Of a DNA stretch of 64,000 nt, positions 45,301-52,269 are shown in pieces (the stretch's first letter is position 1; each line of letters opens with the position of its first letter). A program made the translations under genes and the position numbers. The notes beneath the pieces were generated by a model, which saw only the letters and a list, made by a program, of their open reading frames with translations, did not search any database and was not told the DNA's origin. The DNA is from Shinisaurus crocodilurus (taxonomy: Eukaryota > Chordata > Lepidosauria > Squamata > Shinisauridae), in assembly GCA_021292165.1 (NCBI GenBank), contig CM037881.1:4402001-4466000 (forward strand), written 5' to 3'.

Positions 45301-47270
45301 ATTTAAAAATTTGCTTGTCTTGCAAAACGCTCTCAAACCAAGTTACTTGCAATCCAAGGTATTGCTGTATATGAATGAACGTTATGAACAGGGAGGGGAT
45401 GAGAGAGAGTGGGGTGGTCCCATCCACTTTGGGATCTGGCTCCACCCATTGCTGGTATGCAGCTTCCAATGGTTTTCACAGAGGCAATGTGACCCTTGGG
45501 CCAAAAGAGGTTCCCTCACCCATGCATTAGATCAACTTTCAAACTATTTTTTCCCCCAACTGCATTTTGTTTTTGTGACCCAGTTCTCTCAAAGAATGAA
45601 AATCCTTTATGCTGCATTTTCTCAGGACTGGGGCCAGATGGACATGGATACAAACGACTGAGTAGAGAATTTTCATGACTATCACTCCGAGTTCCCCATC
45701 TGCATTAACAGCGGCAATAGCAGAATATAATTCTCTGGGCGGTTATCAATATGTGTAACAGCAACATCACGAAGTACAATATACAACAGTGTTCTCCAAC
45801 CTTGGGTCCTCAGATGTTTTTGGCCCACAACTCCCAGCATGCCCCAGCCAGCTACGCTGGCTGGGGCATGCTGGGAGTTGTAGGCCAAAAACATCTGGGG
45901 ACCCAAGGTTGGAGAACACTGATATACAACAAGAGCTTCTAGCTCAGTGTTCTCCAACCTTGGGTCCCCAGATGTTTTTGGCCTACAGCTACGCTGGCTG
46001 GGGCATGCTGGGAGTTGTGGGCCAAAAACGTCTGGGCCCCCAAGGTTGGAGAACACTGGCCCAGCAGTGATAAGGGGGCAGTTTCAATGAGCCTGACCAC
46101 AAGCTAAAGGTCGTGTCCGTCCCCCCCCCCCCCAGTTACCCGCTTCTGGGGTCTGAACAGCCTCCAGCTATTGAATCCGAGGGAAAGAGGGGCCCAGGGC
46201 TCCAGTATGCCTGGAAATCAAGCCCTCTGACCCTAATTGCCATCGTGGTGGGCTACTCAGTCATGAAGGGAGGAGGGCACTTTGCACGTGCTTAGAAGCG
46301 CTCGTTCTTTTTTTTCTTTTGGTCACTGTTCACTTGATCCAAGGCCGAGCGCTTGATATTCTGAAAAAGTCCTGGCTCCGACAGCGAGGCGGTGGCGGGT
46401 CTGCGGTGAGGAAGAGGGGCCGGGCGCGAGGGGGTAACGGGAGAAGGGCCAACGGGAGAAGGGCCGTCTGTCAGGGGCTACTGGTCATGATGGCTAACCG
46501 GAGCCTCCTTCTGCAGAGGCAGTCTACCTCTCACTACGGTGCGGAGAAAGCGGAGAAGGAGACCTTTTCCTCCCTCTCTCATAATACCAGAACCCAAATG
46601 GGGCCATCCCATTTATTTATTTTTATTTATTTTATTTATACCCCGCCTTTTTTCCTGCAAGGAACCCAAGGTGGCTTACATAATCCTTCTCTTCCTCTTC
46701 ATTTTATCCTCACAACAACCCTGTGAGGTAGGTTAGGCTGAGAGTCCGTGACTGGCCCAAAGTCACCCAGTGAGTTTCATGGCCCAGTGAGCGGGGACTA
46801 GAACCCAGATCTCCCGCGTCCCAGTCCAACACTCTAACCACTATGCCACACTACGCCACACACAATCCCATGGAGCTGATTGGTGGGAGATCCGGGACAG
46901 AGAAAAGGAAGTCCTTCACACAGCATCGCTAGAGTCTACACAATCTTCTTTAGAATTTCCTCCTTTTATCCCGGAAGACAATCTTACTCGGTCACGAGTG
47001 ATCGCCTGATGATGATGAAACTACGGAACTCACTTCCACAGGATGTGGGGATGGCCACCCATTTGGACGGCTTAAAAAGGGGATGGGACAAATTCATGGA
47101 GGAAGGGAAGGCTATCCAGAGCTACTAGTCCTCATGTCTATGTGCTTCCCCAGGATCCCGCCCCCGCCCCCGCCCCCGCCCCCGCCCCCGCCCCGCCCCG
47201 CTCCGCTCACCAGTACCAGCCCCGCGCCTGCCAGCGCCAGCAGCCCCTCGACCAGCCACAGCGGCTCCAT
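33216..47270 (-). CDS. ALG5: ALG5, dolichyl-phosphate beta-glucosyltransferase (complete, 10 exons, 321 aa)
   Basis: Exons in transcript order: 47270-47211, 44063-43892, 43776-43730, 43603-43535, 41571-41479, 40658-40545, 39426-39367, 36354-36203, 34944-34859, 33328-33216 (stop TAA). The sum is 966 nt, or 321 aa; human ALG5 is 324 aa. The enzyme transfers glucose from UDP-glucose to dolichyl phosphate at the cytosolic ER face, making Dol-P-Glc for N-glycan precursor glucosylation. An N-terminal hydrophobic anchor covers about residues 4-30. GT2 motifs follow: [10 protein letters not shown] at 66-75, VVDDGS at 105-110, DAD (161-163) in [10 protein letters not shown], and CGSRAH from 192. The C-terminal half carries the conserved [18 protein letters not shown] and NWTEIEGSKL blocks. 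All junctions are GT-AG and in phase. It diverges from EXOSC8. Confidence 0.98.
34131..34262 (+). repeat. CORE-SINE fragment
   Basis: CTACTTGGCCCTGAAGCTCA..GGGTTGTTGCGAGG; ALG5 intron 9. Confidence 0.75.
34400..34670. mobile_element. GGGTTGT-rich foldback element (family of 8.5-9.1 kb)
   Basis: CAACCCACGATGGGGTTG, ACAACCCATCGTGGGT, GGGTTGTTGGGGTGGCTTGT; self-complementary, non-coding. Confidence 0.5.
34859..34944 (-). CDS. ALG5: ALG5 exon 9
   Basis: 86 nt, Trp256 to Glu284 plus one base ([20 protein letters not shown] then AVNWTEIE). Acceptor GTTGCAG, donor AAG|GTCAGT. Confidence 0.97.
35570..35686. mobile_element. palindromic hAT MITE, subfamily TTCTCCAACC
   Basis: Ends CAGTGTTCTCC / GGAGAACACTG; centre shortened to GCCCCAGCCATGCTGGG. 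ALG5 intron 8. Confidence 0.92.
35716..35957 (+). repeat. CORE-SINE, full length
   Basis: GAGAGCCAGTGTGGCGAAGT..GGGTTCCTGGCATGAAAAAA..AATAAATAAA, in ALG5 intron 8 in antisense to the gene. Confidence 0.87.
36203..36354 (-). CDS. ALG5: ALG5 exon 8
   Basis: 152 nt, residues 206-255 plus two bases of Trp256. It codes [20 protein letters not shown], a hydrophobic segment, then [20 protein letters not shown]. Acceptor CTGCAG, donor TG|GTAGGT. Confidence 0.97.
37000..37850 (-). repeat. LTR-like element (second copy)
   Basis: Collinear with 28683-29555: GATCCAAGGTGCCAGATTGC, AGGTTTATTCAGG, CTTATATCTCCCAGGCACTC, ATTTCACC..GAGGAGGTGTG and a terminal GT run. Internal duplication GGTCTTCTTCAGGGCTGCCT at about 37350 and 37420. 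ALG5 intron 7. Confidence 0.6.
37955..38060 (-). repeat. old CR1 3' tail
   Basis: GAGGGTTGGAAGGTATCTCA, CTAGCCCAACCC, GATCGCCATCCAG: a diverged CR1 subfamily tail. Confidence 0.7.
38609..39101. mobile_element. hAT element interrupted by CR1
   Basis: CAGGGGTGCAGAATCTCAGG at left, TCCGCACCCCTG at right, flanked by CCATAGAA and CCGCAGAA (6/8 match, decayed TSD). CR1 piece at about 38655-38875 inside. Confidence 0.75.
38655..38875 (-). repeat. CR1 LINE fragment
   Basis: Minus strand codes [20 protein letters not shown] then [20 protein letters not shown]. The 3' tail is missing. Confidence 0.88.
39367..39426 (-). CDS. ALG5: ALG5 exon 7
   Basis: 60 nt, residues 186-205 ([20 protein letters not shown]). 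Acceptor CCCTTAG, donor CAG|GTAAGC. Confidence 0.97.
39596..39940 (+). repeat. L2-clade LINE 3' end
   Basis: [21 protein letters not shown] coding remnant then the tail CCACCCAGAGAGCTTCGGCT and AATAAATAAAAT. Confidence 0.83.
40545..40658 (-). CDS. ALG5: ALG5 exon 6
   Basis: 114 nt, residues 148-185, with the metal/nucleotide DxD-type motif in [14 protein letters not shown]. Acceptor CTACAG, donor CCT|GTGAGT. Confidence 0.97.
41479..41571 (-). CDS. ALG5: ALG5 exon 5
   Basis: 93 nt, residues 117-147, with conserved [12 protein letters not shown]. Acceptor CTATAG, donor ATG|GTAAAT. A 1.2-kb CR1 lies in the adjacent intron on the opposite strand. Confidence 0.97.
41858..43020 (+). repeat. CR1 LINE, 5'-truncated RT with one frameshift
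   Basis: Open from [20 protein letters not shown] through the RT active site [10 protein letters not shown] to [11 protein letters not shown]; one T is missing near 42531 (compare 62190), shifting the rest ([20 protein letters not shown] ... [20 protein letters not shown]). The 3' tail is complete to ATTCTATGATTCT. ALG5 intron 4, opposite strand. 43021-43270 unassigned. Confidence 0.95.
43272..43337. mobile_element. 66-bp deletion derivative of palindromic hAT MITE
   Basis: Left end fused directly to the right arm at CCTTGGGAGTTG. Flanks CATTAACT / CGCTAACT match 6/8. Confidence 0.85.
43535..43603 (-). CDS. ALG5: ALG5 exon 4
   Basis: 69 nt, residues 94-116 ([20 protein letters not shown] then TTT). 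It carries the VVDDGS glycosyltransferase motif. Acceptor TTTATAG, donor ACG|GTAGGA. Confidence 0.96.
43730..43776 (-). CDS. ALG5: ALG5 exon 3
   Basis: 47 nt, residues 78-93 ([16 protein letters not shown]), between TTTTACAG and CAG|GTATTT. Confidence 0.95.
43892..44063 (-). CDS. ALG5: ALG5 exon 2
   Basis: 172 nt, residues 21-77 plus one base of Leu78. It finishes the anchor, then reads [19 protein letters not shown] and [15 protein letters not shown], the nucleotide-binding start of the GT-A fold. The donor is CGGT|GTAAGC; the alternative one base pair upstream would break the frame to exon 3. Confidence 0.97.
44268..44352 (+). repeat. L2-type 3' tail
   Basis: GTACATTGCCCAGGGTGGCC..GATGGGCGGTTAATAAATAT. 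The rest of ALG5 intron 1 from 44353 to 45117 shows a short inverted repeat at 44882-44940 (CCCAAATAGCTGAGCAG) and nothing else certain. Confidence 0.8.
45118..45369. mobile_element. pogo/Tigger-like non-autonomous element
   Basis: TACAGTCATGCCTTGGATTG, GTTCCGGAAACG, ..CAATCCAAGGTATTGCTGTA; preceded by a (GT)n tract. Confidence 0.85.
45787..45921. mobile_element. palindromic hAT MITE, subfamily TTCTCCAACC
   Basis: Near-perfect palindrome with exact 8-bp TSD ATATACAA at 45779-45786 and 45922-45929. ALG5 intron 1. Confidence 0.94.
45945..46058. mobile_element. palindromic hAT MITE, internal deletion
   Basis: CAGTGTTCTCC..GGAGAACACTG with part of the left inner arm missing (GGCCTACAGCTACGC). 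Only 23 bp from the previous copy. Confidence 0.9.
46611..46862 (-). repeat. CORE-SINE, full length
   Basis: Minus-strand copy with AATAAATAAA tail at 46620 and head ..GTGGCATAGTGGTTAGAGTG near 46850. Confidence 0.87.
46922..47020 (+). repeat. 3' end of the C2H2-bearing non-LTR element
   Basis: CATCGCTAGAGTCTACACAA..GAGTGATCGCCTGATGATGA, identical in layout to 11218-11312. Confidence 0.88.
47023..47130 (+). repeat. LINE 3'-region fragment
   Basis: Codes [20 protein letters not shown] then WDKFMEEG, a CR1/L3-type C-terminal remnant, adjoining the G-rich array after ALG5 exon 1. Confidence 0.6.
47157..47200 (-). promoter_or_regulatory. GC-box / G-quadruplex-capable array at start of ALG5 intron 1
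   Basis: Tandem CCCCCG units on the plus strand give repeated GGGGGC on the ALG5 sense strand, about 10 nt after the exon 1 donor. These are Sp1-type GC boxes and can form a G-quadruplex in DNA or nascent RNA. Regulatory effect is inferred. Confidence 0.6.
47211..47270 (-). CDS. ALG5: ALG5 exon 1 coding part
   Basis: Codes residues 1-20 ([20 protein letters not shown]), the start of the membrane anchor. ATG context GGGCGATGG. Donor CTG|GTGAGC, followed within about 10 nt by a G-rich array. Confidence 0.93.
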
Positions 47271-47400
47271 CGCCCGCCGGACCGGCACCTGCAGGGACAC
47301 GGAGGCGGAAGAGCCACAGGAGAGGAACCGCGTTGCCGGAACTTCCGGTGTGGAACCAAGCGCCGCCATTGGCCGGGGTGATTGTCTCATAGACTTATAA
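47271..47400 (-). promoter_or_regulatory. ALG5: ALG5 core promoter
   Basis: CpG-rich sequence upstream of the ALG5 ATG. It holds an ETS-type site (ACTTCCGG, 47341-47348) and, at 47359-47374 on the minus strand, GGCCAATGGCGGCGCT, which combines a CCAAT box with an ATGGCGGC element. There is no TATA box. The same block recurs in the EXOSC8 promoter. Confidence 0.75.
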
Positions 47401-47469
47401 AGATCGAGACGCATGCACAGGGCCAACGTCGAAGTAGGAAGCGAAAGCTGTCTTCCATTCATTTCTAGA

Positions 47470-47551
47470 GAGTCAGAGATCATAAGAGTTGGAAGGGGCC
47501 TGCAAGGCTATCTAGTCCAACCCCCTGCTCAATGCAGGAAACTAGAGGAGG
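47470..47551 (-). repeat. CR1 3' tail
   Basis: GAGTTGGAAGGGGCCTGCAA..CCAACCCCCTGCTCAATGCA. Sits between the two promoters. 47640-48390 has AT-rich sequence with T runs and no gene. Confidence 0.85.
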
Positions 47552-47620
47552 GGTCTCCCCATCCAAGTAATCACCAGGTCTGACCCTGCTTAGCTTTCCA
47601 CGCTCAGACAAGCTGAGCCC
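47552..47620 (-). pseudogene. 5S rRNA-related fragment
   Basis: On the minus strand it resembles the internal-promoter half of 5S rRNA (GCTAAGCAGGGTC ... CCAAGT..TTGGATGGGAGACC order). It is diverged and lacks the gene ends. It lies next to a CR1 3' tail in the ALG5-EXOSC8 intergenic region. Probably a 5S-derived SINE piece rather than a functional gene. Confidence 0.65.
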
Positions 47621-48394
47621 AGGTCTTCAGATTTCAGCGTAGCTGTGGTTGTGCGGCAGCGACAAAGGCAAAAGCTTATGCTCTTTCTAACTCAGCTCTC
47701 ATTTCGTAATAAAAATTGATTTTTTATTTTTTTTTTGTAAGTGGTAGCTTTCTACACGCGAGTCAACGGAGTGCAAGGCTTCAGTATTCAATTGAGCGTT
47801 TGATTTGAGTTGGGAGTGGATCTGAAGCTGCAGTGGAAGTGGATTGCTACAAGCGTGGTGTGTGGTAGTTTTTTTATTTTTTATTTTTATTTATATTTTT
47901 AAAAGAACACACATACACAAAAAAAACCCATAAACCTACAAATCATACACTACAAGTGCACCCATCACCCCGGGGCCAAAACCGATTCTATCCACATAAT
48001 CCATTATTAATCTGTATTCCAAAAATACATCATATGTGGTGTTTTGTATAAGGGAATTTTGGCAGGAAACAAAGTAACCTCAGCTCCCCCCCCCCCTCAA
48101 CTGCAACATTAACGCTGGGCTACATATTGCAGGGCTATCATCCGCCACGCTCCTTCAACCACAGCCCTCCAAACTGCAATCTAGGTATAACAGCGCTGGG
48201 CATTGGCAGAGCATTTTTTTAAAGAAAAAAAAGTTTAACTAATAAATAAATAAATAAATAGCCATTCTTCAACGTGAACTCAGGCCAGAGTAAGGAAGAG
48301 TATACACTCCTCTCTTTTTTGCCCTCTTTTGTTTTTTTGGGGAGACATGCCCAACCACAACGACGCTCAAACCAGTCCTGTTCTATGGACAGCC

Positions 48395-48684
48395 CTCACT
48401 TCCACCCCGGAAGTGAGAAAAATAAAGTCTCCTAGGGTCAACCCGGAAGCTCCTCATCCAAACCATGGGATGGGTTCCTCTACCATTTTTCATCGCTGCG
48501 GTCTAGTCCAACGTCAGGGCGTGGAGGGCCAATGGCGGCGCTCCAGCCTCGCCGGTCGCGCGCCGGCGCCTTTCGTTAACCCTGCCTTCCCCGCAGACTC
48601 GACTCAGTAGCGCCCTCTGCGGCTGGGCGGCCTAAGTCCCAGTCAGTCGAGCTCCCGCAGGAGGAGGAGGAGGAGAAGGCGGTG
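48395..48684 (+). promoter_or_regulatory. EXOSC8: EXOSC8 CpG-rich promoter and 5'UTR
   Basis: Two CCGGAAG ETS-type sites lie at about 48407 and 48442, with a CCAAT/ATGGCGGC block (GGCCAATGGCGGCGCT) at 48527-48542, then GC-rich leader to the ATG at 48685. There is no TATA box. This is a typical housekeeping promoter. Confidence 0.75.
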
Positions 48685-48716
48685 ATGGCGACGGCGGCGG
48701 CCGCGGGCGGGTTCAG
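48685..48716 (+). CDS. EXOSC8: EXOSC8 exon 1 coding part
   Basis: 32 nt, [10 protein letters not shown] plus two bases of Arg11. Donor AG|GTCAGT. The ATG is the first in the GC-rich leader (context GTGATGG). Confidence 0.88.
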
Positions 48717-51700
48717 GTCAGTGGCGACCCCTTCGCCAGCGTCTGGCAGGAGTAGCGTCTGGCCGGCACGAGAGCCCCGGCGGCGGGCCTGCTCCAGCCC
48801 CTTGCCCCCGGCGGCGGGCCGTGTGTATGCGCACACGCGTGTCAGCGTGGCCGGGACCTTGGCTGGCGCGTCCGTGCCCGCGTGCGAACAGCGCCCTGCA
48901 CTCTCTCACGGGCCTGCTGCTCACTCGACTGTTTTTTTTTGTTTTTAACTCTGTTCTCCAGCCTTGGGATCCCCAGAGGTTTTTTTGGCCTACAACTCCC
49001 AGCATGCCCCAGCCAGCGTAGCTGGCTGGGGCATGCTGGGAGTTGTAGGCCAAAAAAAACCTCTGGGGATCCCAAGGCTGGAGAACACGGGCTTAGCCAG
49101 CAGGTGCCCTCCAGATCTTTCGGACTACAACTCCCACAAGCCCCAGCGGCCATGGCCACTGGTAAGGAATGATGGGAGTTGCAGTCCAAAACAGCTGGAG
49201 GGCACCAGCTGGCCTGCTAACTACAATCATGCCTTGGATTGAGAGCATAATTCGTTCCGGAAACGTGCTTGTAATCCAAAACACTTATATCAAAACGGAA
49301 TTCCCCCCCCCCAAAAAAAATTCGTACAGAGATTTTTAAATTAAGCCGTACTACAGTTACAGTCATACTTTGGATTGCAAGTAACTTGGTTTGAGAGCGT
49401 TTTGCAAGACAAGCAAATTTTTAAATATTTATTTTTTAAAAAAATTGACTTGATAGACAAGCGACCTCTTGCAAGACAAGTACTGTAGTACGGCTTAAAT
49501 TAAAAATCTCTGTACAAATTTTTTTTGGGGGGGGGATTTCATTTTGATATAAAAGTGTTTTGGATTACAAGCACGAATTATGCTCTCAATCCAAGGCATG
49601 ACTGTACTTGTATTGCAGGACGTCGCTTGTATATCAAGTCAAATTTTTTAAAATAAATATTTAAAAATTTGCTTGTCTTGCAAAACGCTCTCAAACCAAG
49701 TTACTTGCAATCCAAGGTATGACTGTACTGGTTTTTAGAGCAACTCCAGGGGGGGCTTCCTCTTCCCTCTCCCCCCCCCCCCCCGCCAAGAAAGTAGTTT
49801 AACACATAATAAACTCATGGAATTTGCTGGCCCATGAAGTGGTGATGGTTGTGACTGCGGGAAATTCAGTGGTCAAAAGGGAAGTGCTTCCAGGATGGTC
49901 GAAATAGTTACTTGCATTGTTAAATGGTGGGATCTCTTGAATGAGGATGCCTAATAATAACACAGTGGCCACCAACCCAGATTCCTTTAAAAGGGGATTA
50001 ACCAAATTCATGGAGGATTAGGCTGTTTGTTTTTATTTATTCATTCTATTTATACCCCGCCTTTTTTCCTGCAAGGAACCCAAGGCGGCTTACATAATCC
50101 TCCTCCTCCTCCTCTCCATTTTATCCTCACAACAACCCTGTGAGGTAGGTTAGGCTGAGAGTCTAACCTGTGAGGTAGGTTAGGCCCAAAGTCACCCAGT
50201 TAGTTTCATGGCTGAGCGGGGACTAGAACCCGGATCTCCTGAGTCCCAGTCAAACACTCTCACCACTACGCCACACTGGCTACCCATGGCTACTGGTCCT
50301 GATGGTTAAACGGAACCTCGGTGTTCAGAGACAGTGTACTTCTCAATCCTAGTTACCAAGGGACAAATCTTGCTGGATCAGATGGAGAGTCTACCCCGTC
50401 CAGCCTCCAGTTTCAGACAGTGGCCAGCCAGATACGTGGGAGGCCCACAGGTCAAGCAAGGTGTAAAGACAACACCCTATTGCCTGTTCCGTGGCAACAA
50501 AGATTCAGAGATACACTGCTGCTGGGCACTGAGGTTCCATTTTGCCATCAGGTCTAATAGTTGATAGATCTATCCTTGGTTGGTAGCTTTTGGAGGGAAA
50601 TTAGGGAAATTACAAGGATGATCAAGGGACTGGAAACAAGGCCCTATGAGGAGAGACTGAAAGAACTGGGCATGTTTAGCCTTCAGAAGAGGAGACTGAG
50701 GGGAGATAGGATCGCACTCTTCTAAGCTGCTGCACAAAAGTATCTTGGGAACAGCTTTTTATGCCACTGGATTAGACTTGGTGTGTTTGTAAAACTTTTT
50801 TGTCTTTACTTTAAATTTAATTTGTTTCAGAACTGTGGAACCTTCGGAATATTACAGAAGATTTTTAGTGAGTACAGTGTGTGTCTGTATATGGTGAAAT
50901 ATATCATGCTGTTCAGGTTTTTACTCCAGTAAGATTTTCCCTGCATACATTCCGTTCAGATGTTATTCCCATGAGTGGATATCCAGGATAGGCATACCTG
51001 GTGGGCAGGAGGGTGCCATCTCATGTATTTAAGGAGAAAAATTGTGAGATTACTGTCTGAACTTGCCTTTTGTGGTGGGAATCGTATATCAGAAATCCCT
51101 TAGAGGAGTGTAGTTGACTGGACCAGAAACTGCTTGCATGTTTAGTCAATTTTACAACCCTATTGCTTTGTACCAGGAAGGCAATGTGATTCTGTGTGCA
51201 AACAGTAACATTTCCTTCAGTGGAGGATGGGTATCCTTGCATAAATTGCTCCTCCCACTTGTTCTAGAAGGTAGAGCTGCACTAGAAGGTTTTGCCTCTT
51301 CTGTCACTGGCTAGAACTCAAGGTGATCTGCCTCGCTCTCCAGTCCTTCAGTTCCAGGGTCAAGGCAAGGCAGCAACAGGTCATGTAAATCTACAAGGGA
51401 GCAGGGTTATGAGGTTCACTCAAAGGAGTCAGTCCTCTTCCACAACTAGGCCAAGGCAAACTTGAGGCTCCTGATAGCAGTGCATCTATAACACAGATGC
51501 TGACTGGCTAAGTTGTCAGGACCCAGATGGAGGGGAATGGATCCTGGACCAAGTGGTCTTCCATATTGCTTTCTGCAGGTTCCGGGCAGAGAAGGCAGAA
51601 GTGATTTTAGTGGCTCCCTCCTGGCTTAGGTGGGCCTGGTGGGGATGTGCCTGAACACTCCCTGGGCCCGTTTGTTGTTAGACAGCCTGCCCAGTTGTTG

Positions 51701-52214
51701 TCTGACAACCTCTGTCTAGAGCAGTGTTCTCCAACCTTGAATCCCCAGATGTTTTTGGCCTACAGCTCCTAGCTACGCTGGCTGGGGCATGCTGGGAGTT
51801 GTAGGCCAAAAACATCTGGGGACCCCAGGTTGGAGAACACTGGTCTAGACCTTATTGACAAACTAGAAACAAACAAATCCTGCAGGTCCTGATGGTATCT
51901 GGCTCGAGAGTTCTTAAATATGAAATTGCTGATCTAACAAATGCGTAACATACATGTCCCTAAGAGAGCTTCAGCTATCGGGCGGTACAGAAATGTGATG
52001 AATAAGATCAGCTTCTGCCCCAGAGAACCGGAAAGTGGCCAATGTAATATCAGTTTTTAAGATGGGATCCAGGAAATTACAGGTTGGTTAACTTAATGGC
52101 TATTCTGGATAAAATGGTGGAAGTATTATTAAAGAGAAAATGATAACGCATATAGAAGAGGAGTGGGCAACCTTTTTGGCTCTGAGGGCTGCGTGCAGTG
52201 CAAGGTGGTGGGTT

Positions 52215-52269
<55 letters not shown>

